Positions 22,322-33,592 of a stretch of 64,000 nucleotides of DNA are shown piece after piece. A program made the position numbers and the translations under genes. The notes beneath the pieces were generated by a model. It searched no databases and was not told the DNA's origin. It was given only the letters and a program-made list of their open reading frames with translations. The stretch spans positions 126,501 to 190,500 of the forward strand of contig CM060833.1 in NCBI GenBank assembly GCA_030762175.1, given 5' to 3'. The DNA is from Metallyticus violacea (Eukaryota; Arthropoda; Insecta; Mantodea; Metallyticidae). The stretch's first letter is position 1. Each line of letters begins with the position of its first letter.

Positions 22322-25300
22322 TTGAAATACAGTGTTTTATGCAAAATAACCAGAAAATTCTTATTAGTTCATGTGTGCAAGGAAAATGATACAGAGAGGT
22401 GTATTTCAGTAAAACTTTGATTAACAATTAATAGTTCCATTATAAAAGGGGAAAAAATTACCATTAGGCAATCGAGCTAACAGCGGCAGGCAAGTAAAAC
22501 TATTTACTATCGCAAAATAACAAACAAAATGTAATTAGTGTAAAATATTGCTTAACTGGCAGTACTGGCACTTGTATTAAAAATTAAATCACAGAAGCCT
22601 ATTTCAGTAAAAACCGGGTAATGAAGTAACATTTCCATCTCCCAAAAGCTTAATAGAATACCGGCAACAGAATTTCCCAGTTATCCATAAAAACACAAAA
22701 TATTTTATTAATGAAAAATGTTCACAAAGTAGTGCTATTACAACCGGTGCAGAGAACTGGACTCTACATGGTTATTCCACCAAAAAGTGGGTAAATAATT
22801 TCTATTTTCACGCTAAAAAAACGAAAAAAAAAGAAAGGAAGGAAGGGAAAGAAAAAAAACAGCATGTCATATAGAGCATAATCGGTACAATTACGAAGAA
22901 CATTTTATTATTAAAACTTTGCAAGTTCTAGTATTGTCACTTGTGCAGACAAATCGACCAGTGGTGGGATTTTCAATAAAAATTATGTAATACATTTACA
23001 TTTGGACCGCGAAGAGGCTAAATGTGTGAAGGCTATCGAGTACTACTTGCCGGTTACTAAAACGGTTTGGTAAAATTAAAAGCATATGATTCTTGACGAA
23101 TATGGCCACCATTCTAGAAATGCTATTTCGAAGAGAAACTGAATCAGTAAAGCCTGTTTCTGTTAAAATTATATGACTAATTTATAATTTCACCACTAAA
23201 AGTAAAAATTTTATGACCGACATTCCGGATCTTACCAGCAGGCTGTATAGACGTCTGTGTAAAAACTTAAATGAAAAAATTTAAGTAAAATATTCCCAAA
23301 GAGTTAGTTTTCCTCATATGTGCAAAGAAACTGAAACACTGATGCCTATTTAGGTTAAAATTTATGATCAATATATAATTCCATAATAAAAATTTAAATT
23401 TTATTAAAGGCCATAAACTTATTCACCTACCAGGAAGAAAAACGTTGCACTAGAGTTTTTGCGCAGAGATAATAGACAATGATGTTATTTTCAGGGAAAA
23501 ATTAGGTATTACATTTATATATATACATGACAAAGACCCCAAGTCATTACATTCAAGCGGGCTCTTACCTGCCTGTTAGTAAAACATTTCACTATCGTAT
23601 TAACATATTAATATTATTGTTGAAATATTGCAAAATTCCTAGGAAAGCCATCTACGCTGAGAAACTGAATCAATGATGTTTCATTTAAATTGTCATTATT
23701 TAATAATTTCACTGAAAAAAAAATGTCAAATTTATAACAGCCATTCCAAGTCTTCGATGCCACACAGTGTTAGTTTTTTTCAATTTGAAAAGAAACTAAT
23801 ACAGTCATGGCAGTTTCGATAAGAATTGTATGATCAATTTATAATTTCACCGTAAAAGGGCTAAATTGATGACTGGCCATTGAGCTGTCACGTCCCAGCA
23901 ATAAAAAAATAAACATAGCGAGACTAATGAAAAGAAAAAGTACAATATCAGTAAAATTAAGACAATATCTTATTAGTGTAAAATATAACTAAATTGCTAG
24001 TACTACCTGTACAGAGAAACTATTTCCCGGACAACTATTTCATTATAAAACCGTGTAATCAACAAAATTTTCCATAGCCAAAATAAATATATTACCGGCG
24101 TTCGGCTGATAATTGTCGCCGAAAAAATTTCTCCGTTATCGATAAAAATAGGAACAAATATTTCATAGATGAAAATGTTCATATAGTAGCGGTATTAGAA
24201 CTGTGCAGAGAAACTGAAATGTAAATGCTTATTTCAGCATAAAGGGGTATCAATTTATATTTCCATCGCAAAAAGCTAAACTTGGAACTGGTTTTGGGTT
24301 GCTATTTGCGTCAGGTAAAACGGTGCATTACCTGTAAAATGGTAAACATTGTATTACTTTCACATATTGCCGAAGTATCGCTATATGCACAGAGGAATTA
24401 AATCAGTGATATCTAAGTCAGTTAATATTTGATGATCAATTTATTATTCCACCACTAAATTTATAATTTATGACCGATATTCCGGATCTTATAAGCCGGA
24501 AGCATGATCCCTATATTATTAATAAAACTTGAACATTTTTATGTTAACACATTCACACAGTACTATTTTTTCATATGTGCAAAGATACTGAAACAGTAAT
24601 GCCAATTTCAGTTAAAATTAGATTATCAGTTTTTAATTCCACCGTAAAAGGTTGCATTATCCGTAAAAATCAAGAACATAATCTTATTAATGTTAAATAT
24701 TGCTTAACTGCTAGTATTGCAACCTGTGCTGAAAATCTAAATAACTTACGCCTGTTACAAAACCTGGTAATCGCGTAATATTTCCACCGCCAAAATGCAA
24801 AATATTTTAACGACGTCAGTTGTTTTATTCCGTTGACAGAATTTCTACGTTTTCGAAAAAAAAAAATATATGTGTAAAATGTTTGCAAAGTAGTGGTATT
24901 ATCACCTTGCAGAGAAACTGAAACATAATTCGCCAAAGAGTGGGAGATCCATTTATATCTCCACCTCAAAAACCCAAAATGTTTGATCATTTTTTGATTG
25001 CTACCTGCCGGTATATGAACCTGAGCACTATCGGTAAAATGACGAACATGATATTACGTTAAAATAATGTCATTCACTTGTACAGATAAACAAGACTTTT
25101 CAGGCGAAAAATATACAAGTTTATATTTTCACCGACAAGAGACAACATTTATGATGGGCAATCAGATTCCTACCTGCTGAGTAGTAAAACGGTTTATTTA
25201 CTGTAAATTACATACATCATATTGTTGTAAAATATCGAGATATTCCTAGTAATATCACCTTTCGAAAAAAACTGAATCAGTGATGCTTATTTCAGTTACA

Positions 25301-27105
25301 ATTTGATGGTCAACTTATAATTCCACCGCTAAAACGCTACATTTATGACCATCATTCGGTGTCTTACATGCCGTTAACAGAATCGCTGTATTATTGCTAA
25401 AAACTTGTCCTTTTTAATAATTCATTGTATTGATTTATATAGCTTATTTGTTAAAAGAAACTGAAACACTAATGCCTTTATCAGTTAAAATTGGATGATG
25501 GAGGTATAAAGTTACCACAAAAAGGAACATTTATAAACAGCCATCGGTGTCTCACCTGCCCGCAAGTAAAACAGTGCATTATCCTAAAATCAAGAACCAA
25601 ATATTATTGGTGTAAAATATTTTTAAACTGCTACATTGCCACTTGTGCTTAAAACCTATTAACTTACACATAATTCAGTATAAAACCAGGTAATCTCGTA
25701 AATTTCCACCTCCAAAATATTCATATATAGCCGGCCTTCTGGCTCTGTTATTTGCCGGTGACAAAATTACAACGTTATCGATAAAAATATGAAGAATCTT
25801 TGATAATTTATAATGTTCACAACAAGTTTTACAACTTGCCCATAGAAACAGAGTCTACATACTTATTTCACAAAAAGTTGGTGATCATTTTATATTTCCA
25901 TTGCAAAAACGATATTTATTAGTGGTTTCGGGTTATTAACTGTCGGCATATATAACGGCGGACTACCGGTAAAATTACGAATCTCATTTTATTGTTGTAA
26001 AAGGGTGCCAAGTACATGCATTGTCACCTTTGAAAACGGGCCAATGGTGCCACTTTTAGACAAAAATTAGGTACGTTTATAATTCCATTGCAAAGAAGCT
26101 AAATTTATTGACGGGCTATTGGGCTCTTACCTGCCGGCTAGCAAAACGCTTATTTATCGGTAAAGTTATAAATATATTACCATTGTAAATTATTTCTAAA
26201 ATTCTAGAAATGCCCATTTACGGAGAAAACAGAGAGTAATCAATTTCATTAAAATTTGATGACAATTTTGTAATTCCACCGCCAAAAGGCTAAATTTATA
26301 ATCGGCATACGGAGTTCTTACCTAGCTGCAGATAAATCGCTGTATCATGCGAAAAAATATGAACCAAATGTTTTATGTAAATTATTCACAAACTTCTTGC
26401 ACTTCCCCATATGTACAAAGACACTAAAACCGTGATTCGTATTTCAGTTAAAATTAGATTATGAATATATAAATGCACCGCAAAGAGGATAAATGTATGC
26501 CCGGCTATCGGGCTGCAGCTGCCGCAAGAAAAAAGGGGCATTTTCGGAAAAATCGAAAACAAAAATGTATTAGTGTAGTATGTTGTTAAACTGTTAGTAA
26601 TTCCAAATGTGCAAAGAAATTAAATAAAGAATGCCTATTTCAGTATAAACTGTGTAATCAACTAACATTTCCACCGCCAAAATGCAAATATATTATTAGG
26701 CGTTCATGCTGGTGATTACGGCTACAGTATTTCTCGGTTATCAATAAAAGTACGAAACATGTTCAATGAATGAAAAATGCCCACAAAGTAGTGGTATTGC
26801 CACCTGTGCAGAGAAACTGAGTCGTAAATGTTTATTTCACCAAAAAAGTGCGTGATCAATTTACATTTTCACCGCATAAAACTAAACGTATGGTTTTTGG
26901 TTTCTATCCACCGGCACGTTATCGGTAAAATGAACATTAACTATTAAAATATTGTCAACGTGCTTATAACTTGTGCAGAGAAACTAACCAGTGATGCCAT
27001 TGTCAACCAAAAATTACCGATTACATTTATATTTCCACCGAAAGAGGATAAATTTATAAAGGGAGTTCGGGCTCTTACGTACCGGCTAGTAAAACAGTAT
27101 TACCG

Positions 27106-27711
27106 TGCAGTAAGATTCAATATTAGGCTTCAAAGTTGGGCGCCATTTTGCAGTAGGATTCGTTATTGGCTTCAATAAGTAGGGGAGAGATTTGTAGATT
27201 TAAATTAATTAATGGATAATTGTTGACCTCCTTTTCACCTGCCGCCTATCGAGTACTGAAATGCCAGGCTAGCGTCAGTGAGTGCTGGAATTTTATGGCC
27301 CTCACAGATCCAAGGGAGAGGACTAGGAAATTGTGTACAAGACGAACACAAGTAGTATAATTTACAATAAGCCCATTTATTTATAGTAAATTAAGTTTGT
27401 TGTTCAAGGGCCGCCTTTAAGACTTTTTAAGAAAATTATTGAGTTTACTTGCAACTCGCCCGATGAATTCTAATCTATAAAAATGCCCGGTCATTGTCTT
27501 TCACTACACTACAGTCCTTTACGTCTTTCTCCTACACAAGCTGTCTGGTCGAGTACCTAGCTTCCAGAACCAGAACCAGAACAGTAACGAGCCGCCCTGC
27601 GGGCGGGTTGAAGGCCACAGTACCTAGCCGCACCTGCGGCTTTACCTGTGTGGTTGATAGACCTTCGTTGGGTTATATATTTCTATGTTAATGTAGTCAC
27701 GTCTATAATTG
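27106..27711. mobile_element. Possible solo LTR, left part
   Basis: A D monomer stops at accg (27102-27105) and resumes after accg (31525-31528). The insertion between begins TG (27106) and ends CA (31523-31524), the signature of an LTR element with a 4-bp target duplication. This left part has a TATA-like tctataaaaatg near 27475 followed by a pyrimidine-rich stretch. A local imperfect ~45-bp duplication lies at 27104-27177. No second LTR or internal genes are seen, so a solo LTR is a guess. Confidence 0.4.
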
Positions 27712-27785
27712 AATCATAGAGTCGGATCCGAGGAGCTTTTCATTGGGTATACTTGCTTGGATTGGCCCTGGCCAGCTTAACAGGA

Positions 27786-27876
27786 GGGTCACCCATCCAA
27801 CCGCTGACCACGGCCAATGCGACTTAACATCGGTCACTCATCCAAGCAGCGTCCAAGCCCACCACTGCTTCACGTC
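27786..27876 (-). repeat. Two tandem 5S-rRNA-like segments in the LINE 3' UTR
   Basis: On the minus strand, 27876-27831 and 27831-27786 are two ~46-bp units in phase. Each has the layout of the 3' half of 5S rRNA: GAcGTGAAGCAG, then a GG-rich stem, then CTTGGATGAGTGACC, and in the second unit GGTTGGATGGGTGACC. The 5' half of 5S rRNA is not seen, so this is not a 5S gene. Confidence 0.6.
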
Positions 27877-27945
27877 TGAGGTACTCTTCGGTAAAGCCGA
27901 GTGGTAGGGACGCTGCTTTTCAGGTGGAAGGCTGTTTATTTGATA

Positions 27946-30654
27946 TTAAGTCACCAGGATGTCCTTGGGGAGCCTGTATGAATTGCAGCGTCTTTTTGCT
28001 TTTGGGTTGTACTGCCCTATAAGACGCGCCAGCTGGTTGGGATAATGTGGGAGTTTGTCATACAAAGTCTTTGCCCTCTCTCGAATGACATCGACAATGT
28101 ATGGCACTCCGGAATGTTCATGGAGAATGTGGGCAGGAAACCAACGGCATGTATTGTAAATCATCCTAAGCGCCCTGTTCTGCACGCACTGGATTCTGCG
28201 GATGATGTCCTTGGCCACCACTCCCCAGACCTCGCAGCCATACAGAATCAGGGGCGGTATGATCGCGCGATAGATCCTCAGTTTTTGGTGAGTAGGTAAT
28301 GATCTGGATCGGAAGATCGGGTACAGCTGCCGAAGAGCTGCATGACCTAGCTTTATTTTCCCCGTAGCGTGGGGGATGAAAGTGAGACGCTTGTCCAACA
28401 TCACTCCGAGGTACTTCGCTTGGGTGACCCAGGGGATCACCCTGCGTCGCAGCCGAAGAGGATGTTGGTCATGCGGGAGCCTGGTTTGAGCTAGGAGAAG
28501 AGCAGAGCTCTTCCCCGGGCTGATGGCCATGCGCCATTTCTCGCTCCACTCCCCGATGGCTCTGAGCTGTCTTTGGAGTGGCCGGTAGCAATATTGCAAG
28601 TTTTTATTTTGTGCCAGCAGCAGGACATCGTCTGCATACTGGCAAGTCGTGACTTTGGGCTCTGTCGGAAAGTCGGCCATGTAAGCTGCGAAGAGTATCG
28701 GGGACAGCACGCTGCCTTCCGGCACTCCCGCGCCAATGGGCCTTTTTGTGGACATCCTCCCCTCCACCCTTACACGAAAGCTACGGTCTCTGAGGAAACC
28801 CGCGATCAGTGTAATGTAAGGGGGAGGGATGCTTGCTTGTATGAGTTTATAAAATAACCCCTCATGCCAGGTGGTCGCAAAGGCTTTTTCCACGTCCAGC
28901 AGTACTGCCACGGTCTTGGCCTTTTCTTGGTATCCCAAGGAGGCCTTCTCCGTTACCCGGAGTAGCTGCTGGGTGGTGGAGTGGCCAGCTCGAAAACAAA
29001 ACTGATGGTCCGGGAGGAGGCCTTTCTCCTCAAACAGAGGAGAAATGCGGGAGAGGACCAGCCGCTCAAAAAGTTTTGAGATGGGTGGGAGGAGGCTGAT
29101 GGATTTGTAGCTGGAGGGAAAAACTGGGTTCTTGCCAGGCTTTAGGATGCATACCACTCTCGCCTCTTTCCACACACTGGGAAAATGGCGCAGGTGAAGG
29201 CATGCATTATAAATCCGTGTCAAGTGGAGCACAGCTTTTTTAGGTAGGTGCTGGAGCATGTCCGCCGTAACGCGGTCATGTCCAGGGGCCTTGTTGGGTT
29301 TCAGGTTTTGGATATGGGATGCCACCTCTTTTGGGGTGGCGACGGGGATGTGGACGCCGTCGTGGGGGATGGGCGGGGCCTCAAGGAAGGCATCCACCCT
29401 CTCCTCCACGACATCAGTGAAGTTCTCGTCGTGCGGGTCCTCCCGGGGCTCGAACTGGGTCTCCAGGTAGTCTGCGAGAGCCTCGGCTTTATCGCGGGGG
29501 GTGAAAGACAGCCTCCCGCGAGTGCCGTGAATCGGGTGTGTATGTAAGATTTTGTCCTTAAGTAAACTTTTTATAATCCGCCAAGGTTTCCTCTCCTGGA
29601 GGTCAACTTGCTGCATTTTGTTTTCCCAGGCCTCTCTGCGGTGCATCCTGAGCAGTCTCCTCACCAGGGTTTTGAACCTCTGGTAGACCGCCTGGATCCT
29701 GGGGTGGCGGAAGCGTTGCCATAGCTTGCGTACGGTTCCTTTGGCCTTGATGAGCTGCCTAAGCTCATTTGGAATGGTCATGGGGTTTAGGTGATCGTGT
29801 GGGATGTGATAGGTGTTGGCGCTTACCGCGCTAAGGATGCGGTCGGAGAAGGCTGTAGCCGCGGCCTCGAGCGCCTCAACGGAGTCGATGCGAGGATTCG
29901 GTTCTACAGTTTGGTTTAGGTGCAGGACTGCTGCTTCCCAGTCGACCTCTTCACACCACTCTGGAAAATGCAGAGCGGCCATTGTCACGTCTGAGTCCAC
30001 CATGACTGGGTCATGGTCGGAGTCCAGTTCGTTAACGACCGTGAGGTCCAGATGGAATGGAATGTTCTTGGTGATCATGATGTCAAGGACATCCGACCTG
30101 CCGCTTGTCGGGTGGTACGTTGGACCTCTCGGGCCATGCGCGATGAGGGCCGGGTCTCCGCTTATGAGGCGGTAGAGCGCGCGGCCTCTTCTGTTCATTT
30201 GGCGACTGTGCCAATGCGGGTGCTTCGCGTTGAGGTCTCCTGCTACGCATACAGTTGGGTGCAGGTTCAGTAGGGTAGTGTAGTCCGCTTCTATGCAGCG
30301 GTTACCAGGCGGGTCATAGGCCGCAACCAGCAGTAGGTCTTGTCCCCCCAGTTCTAGCCGGATGGCGCAAGTTTCTACCTGCTGTAAGGGTGGGATCTGG
30401 ACAGGAGTGTGGATTATGTGGTTCTTAATTAGAATGGCCGTGCCGCCTCCCTGCCAGCCGACTCGGTCGGCCCTATGGGTCACGTAGCTTGGCAATGTGA
30501 ATTGCACACCGTTCGTTAGGTGAGTCTCACAGACTAACAGGATGTCAATTCCGTGGTACTCTACAAACTCGTGCAGGGTGGAGTGCTGATCCCTAATGCC
30601 GTTTGCGTTCCAGAACGCAGCTCTAAATGGTCGGCGGACAAGTCTGCCTGCCAT
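27946..30654 (-). CDS. Jockey-clade LINE ORF2: endonuclease and reverse transcriptase
   Basis: A single open frame of 902 codons. It copies LINE RNA into DNA at a nicked target site. Endonuclease: residues about 12-220, with NANG (16-19), the catalytic-Glu block VCETHL, GDLNAKHPHW and the closing SDHDPV. Reverse transcriptase: about 440-760, with KAPGHDRVTADML, SYKSISLLPPISKLFERL, VAVLLDVEKAF (motif A Asp), GVPEGSVLSP (E where Q is usual) and YADD near residues 672-675. The C-terminus lacks RNase H, as in Jockey. The start ATG overlaps the ORF1 stop as TAATG. With no stops it is one of the best-preserved coding regions here. Confidence 0.9.
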   Translation of the reverse strand: MAGRLVRRPFRAAFWNANGIRDQHSTLHEFVEYHGIDILLVCETHLTNGVQFTLPSYVTHRADRVGWQGGGTAILIKNHIIHTPVQIPPLQQVETCAIRLELGGQDLLLVAAYDPPGNRCIEADYTTLLNLHPTVCVAGDLNAKHPHWHSRQMNRRGRALYRLISGDPALIAHGPRGPTYHPTSGRSDVLDIMITKNIPFHLDLTVVNELDSDHDPVMVDSDVTMAALHFPEWCEEVDWEAAVLHLNQTVEPNPRIDSVEALEAAATAFSDRILSAVSANTYHIPHDHLNPMTIPNELRQLIKAKGTVRKLWQRFRHPRIQAVYQRFKTLVRRLLRMHRREAWENKMQQVDLQERKPWRIIKSLLKDKILHTHPIHGTRGRLSFTPRDKAEALADYLETQFEPREDPHDENFTDVVEERVDAFLEAPPIPHDGVHIPVATPKEVASHIQNLKPNKAPGHDRVTADMLQHLPKKAVLHLTRIYNACLHLRHFPSVWKEARVVCILKPGKNPVFPSSYKSISLLPPISKLFERLVLSRISPLFEEKGLLPDHQFCFRAGHSTTQQLLRVTEKASLGYQEKAKTVAVLLDVEKAFATTWHEGLFYKLIQASIPPPYITLIAGFLRDRSFRVRVEGRMSTKRPIGAGVPEGSVLSPILFAAYMADFPTEPKVTTCQYADDVLLLAQNKNLQYCYRPLQRQLRAIGEWSEKWRMAISPGKSSALLLAQTRLPHDQHPLRLRRRVIPWVTQAKYLGVMLDKRLTFIPHATGKIKLGHAALRQLYPIFRSRSLPTHQKLRIYRAIIPPLILYGCEVWGVVAKDIIRRIQCVQNRALRMIYNTCRWFPAHILHEHSGVPYIVDVIRERAKTLYDKLPHYPNQLARLIGQYNPKAKRRCNSYRLPKDILVT

Positions 30655-30658
30655 TAAG
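30650..30658 (-). promoter_or_regulatory. TAATG stop-start overlap between LINE ORF1 and ORF2
   Basis: The ORF1 stop TAA and the ORF2 ATG share one base on the minus strand (ORF2 ATG at 30652-30654). In related LINEs such an overlap supports ORF2 translation by termination-reinitiation. Here that is an inference from sequence. Confidence 0.65.
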
Positions 30659-31071
30659 ATCTAGCATTAGGGAACAATAACTCCATCGTGCGAAGCATCG
30701 CACGGGTCTTGTCAGCTGGGGAAGCACTGGCGTCCTCATACACCGCCTTGCAACTGCGCAGTGCTGGCAGCTGTACTTGTATTATTTCAAGGTACCATTT
30801 CATAAGGGCCTGGTATTCTCGAAGGTCCTCTTCAACAATAAAGTCTGCTGATGCCGCTGGGGCATTCGTGGCTCTGGTAGTGGCGATATTGGTAGGTGCC
30901 TGCTGCACAGGCGCTGGCTGAGTGGCGATATTAGTAGGTGCCTGCTGAACAGGCGCTGGCTGTGTAATAGTAGGCGCCGGTGGCAGCGAAGTGGCCGCTG
31001 ATTGGCTGCTTGGCGCAGCGCTAGCAGCGGCCTGTGTTGGGGCGCCTAGCTTCCCTTCACGGCTTCTCTTT
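30654..31071 (-). pseudogene. Jockey-clade LINE ORF1, C-terminal remnant
   Basis: In frame on the minus strand, ending at the TAA that overlaps the ORF2 start. The visible region is Ala/Pro/Gln-rich, with a duplicated 14-residue unit (TQPAPVQQAPTNIA twice, about 30890-30975). It then has an acidic/aromatic tail with VEEDLREYQALMKWYLEII. The cysteine knuckles usual for the protein are absent, because the 5' part of the element is missing. Confidence 0.6.
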
Positions 31072-31150
31072 TTCCCTGCGTGTCTTTGCCTAATGTCAAG
31101 TGCAATTTATGACAGCTACAAGGGTCCGTGGCGTCAAAAGGTTATAATTG

Positions 31151-31524
31151 TCCGGTCTGTTCTGGCGTTTGACACAAAAACTAACCCTACTGTCCTTTCA
31201 CACAATAACTAATGACCGGACCAAGTCAGTTTTCCAAACTCTTAAAGAAGACCCTTCGCATACAGACTCTTACAAGTACAAAGGAATAGGGGGCTCCTGT
31301 TTCTTCTCGTCCCATTTCCAAAACACATTATCTGCCTTAGGTCTAAAAGCTTGATAAACAAGTTGCTCTCATACTTTAGAAATACATAAAAGGACTTAAT
31401 TATTAATATATATATATACACATAAATTGTACAAATTGATTATACTAAGGCTTACAATTCATATAATTAATTGTGCTATCTCAATAATATCAACATGGGG
31501 TTAAAGTCATTTTATATTGTCTCA
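31151..31524. mobile_element. Possible solo LTR, right part
   Basis: AT-rich sequence from the proposed LINE edge to the CA end at 31523-31524. It has no gene. It belongs with 27106-27711 if the solo-LTR reading is right. Confidence 0.35.
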
Positions 31525-31556
31525 ACCGGTAATATTATGAACATGATATTTTATAA

Positions 31557-31650
<94 letters not shown>

Positions 31651-32140
31651 CCGGCGCAGAAGAACTGAATCAGCGATATACTTGTGATAAAATGTTATGA
31701 TCAGTTTATACTTCCACCACTGCAAGGGCTTTATTTATAATCGGGATCTTTCGAGCTGACTACACAACTGTATTATCACTAAAAACTAAACCACATTTTT
31801 TATATAAATCTTCACAAACTGCTAGTTTTTTCTTGTGTCAAAGAATATAAAACATTAATGCGTGCTGCAGTTAAAACTGGATGATTTTAAATTCTACTGT
31901 AAAAGGGCTAAATTTATTATCGGCACTCAGGGCTTTAACTTTCGGCAATTAATTCACTGTAATATCGGTAAAAATTGGAAATTAATTTCTTATGTACATT
32001 ATACAAAAATTCTAGTTTTTCATATGTGCAAAGATACTGAAACCGTGATGTTTATTTATGTTAAAATTTTATGATGAATGAATAATTCCGCAATAAAGAT
32101 GCTAAAATTGTAATCGTTACTGAAAATATTTAAATGTAAT
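31525..32140 (+). repeat. ~193-bp satellite block with (ATA)n run
   Basis: Continues the interrupted D monomer (ccggtaatattatgaacatgatatt), then E- and F-type monomers. A long (ATA)n run (31556-31649, one interruption) has expanded inside the D monomer. It creates meaningless poly-Ile and poly-Tyr reading frames. Confidence 0.8.
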
Positions 32141-33285
32141 ATATGTTAGTAAATTATGTCATATCTTTGGAAAGCCTAACATATTCTAATTGACCATGAG
32201 CAACTAGCTTACATTTTCCTTCGAAGAGAAAGCGTAAAATAAAAGTTTTGTGTATTTAGGAATGTCGAGAAGCGAGATTGAATTACAACTAAATGGATTT
32301 ATGGCTTCTTTGCCTGGCAAGGAGAGTAGAAACCTCGGATGAAAATTTTCCAAAGACGAAGAAGAGAGCAACAGTTGCCATTCGTAATAGTTCGAACCAT
32401 AGTCCCTTAAGGACATATAAACGCTGTAAGTGTTGCGTAAATTTAGGTCAGAGAACTTTGGAGAAAGAACGGCAGCCACCAGAAGCGCGAAATAAGTGAC
32501 CAATAACAAAAGAGGCCGCGAATACAAAAACCAATGGGAAGAAAATAATCGCTCACCGAATGCTTAAAAATTGCGACCCCTAATGTTTATAGCGTCATGA
32601 GAGTCCGGACTGAACTTTCGAAAAAACAACGAGGCCCCTGCAATTCGAGGCAGTTCTTTGGTAATTTTTCGGCAGAGTGGAAGTTTGAGGCAGTAGTAGT
32701 ACGAGACATTCGTATTACCTTTCTTCGATATCGTACAAGATAACAGTGGAAATAAGTCGTGCTCCAACCACATTTCGTTGTTAAGTACGGTGTATTAATG
32801 CACCCTCAGTGATTCAGGACGAGTGAGAGTGTTGCATAATTCGATATAAACCGTGTTGAAAGACACACATAATAAAATAACTTCGAGTGATCAACTTTAA
32901 TGTGGGCGTTATAACTGAACTAGTCCTTTTGCGTCTTCTACCTGAGAAGCGCTGAGGCGAACCCCAAAACTCACCAGTCAAATTACATCATAGCCAGGGG
33001 GTGAAGCAATCTTTCCTTCGTCTTCAACACCAGCGAGAAGCGAAATCCGCAGGATTCGTGGCAGCAGTGAAGAAGAAGAAGGGATAGTCTTGAAGAGGAA
33101 TTCATGAGGTGTACCAAAAACCTCACACTTTACAAGCCCTCTTCCGCAACCCCCGTACGCACCGAGATACCAATTAAAAATCCTTCCACTCCCATTCCCC
33201 AGAACTAAAACAATATCATAGATTTCCTTGATAAGTAGCTTCCTTTATGACACAATCAATCGCTTCCATGTTTAATTGGGACTGG
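32141..33285. other. Unassigned segment inside the satellite array
   Basis: This 1.1-kb stretch is richer in GC than the satellite and has no recognised domain; the open frames are short. It separates an F monomer from a B monomer, so it is probably another insertion. I found no terminal repeats. Confidence 0.4.
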
Positions 33286-33528
33286 TAATTACCCGATCCG
33301 CATTTTCTGCTTCACATTCGGGCAGTTATTTGCGAGCGACAGAATTTTTGCGTTATCAATAAAAATAAGAAAAATATTTTATTGGTGTCAATTGTTAACA
33401 AAGTAGCTGTATTACCATATAAGCAGAGAAACTGAGGCGTACGTGCTTATTTCAACAAACATTGGGTGATCAATTTATATTTCCACCGCAAAAAAACGAA
33501 ACGTATGACAGACTCGGGTATTTACCTC
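33286..33528 (+). repeat. ~193-bp satellite block (end of B, most of C)
   Basis: The C monomer (caccgcaaaaaaacgaaacg) is cut at gggtatttacctc (33516-33528) by an I-clade LINE and continues after 39344. Confidence 0.85.
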
Positions 33529-33561
33529 GATTTGATTTGATTTGATTTGATTATTGCTTAA

Positions 33562-33592
33562 GGGCGCAAAACTGCTGTGGTCATTAGCGCCC
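33562..33592 (-). other. 3'-terminal hairpin of the I-clade LINE
   Basis: gggcgc (33562-33567) pairs with gcgccc (33587-33592). The hairpin lies about 10-20 bases from the (AAATC)n tail. The minus-strand loop text taatgacc...agttt also occurs in SINE1 tails, where the stem is ggacgc/gcgtcc. Confidence 0.65.

Larger units (their letters stand above)
16958..27105 (+). repeat. ~193-bp satellite with five-monomer higher-order repeat, main block
   Basis: Each monomer has the frame gtgcagagaaactgaa...ttccaccgcaaaa...taccgg...cctgccgg...cggtaaaat...taaaatattg. Five variants recur in the order B-C-D-E-F. Anchors in a clean stretch are F 25454, B 25648, C 25841, D 26031, E 26221, F 26416, B 26611, C 26809, D 26975. 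Monomers are thus ~193 bp and the higher-order unit ~0.96 kb. Some cycles are shortened, for example near 20330-20930 and 23310-23460. The block is interrupted at 18.16, 21.4 and 22.15 kb. Confidence 0.9.
27712..31142 (-). mobile_element. Jockey-clade LINE, 5' truncated
   Basis: GC-rich unlike its surroundings. It carries the end of ORF1, an intact ORF2 and a 3' UTR with 5S-rRNA-like segments. The proposed ends are set by an 8-bp direct repeat tataattg (27704-27711 and 31143-31150) and are tentative. Jockey placement rests on reverse transcriptase phrases such as FRAGHSTTQQLLRVTE. No long A tail is seen. Confidence 0.7.

Noticed and set aside
16958..27105. CRISPR-like array, because of regular spacing
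   Set aside because: The whole ~193-bp unit is repeated with gradual divergence; there are no short identical repeats with unique spacers, and the DNA is eukaryotic.
27786..27876. Functional 5S rRNA gene
   Set aside because: Only two copies of a 3'-half-like segment are present, the 5' half and T-run terminator are missing, and it lies in a LINE 3' UTR.
29248..30273. Plus-strand open frames inside the Jockey LINE
   Set aside because: They are antisense shadows of the intact ORF2.
31471..31725. Open frames rich in Ile or Tyr
   Set aside because: They are translations of the (ATA)n microsatellite.
32204..32527. 107-codon minus-strand frame and its plus-strand shadow as a gene
   Set aside because: No domain, no homology I recognise and no regulatory context; it lies in a probable insertion within satellite.
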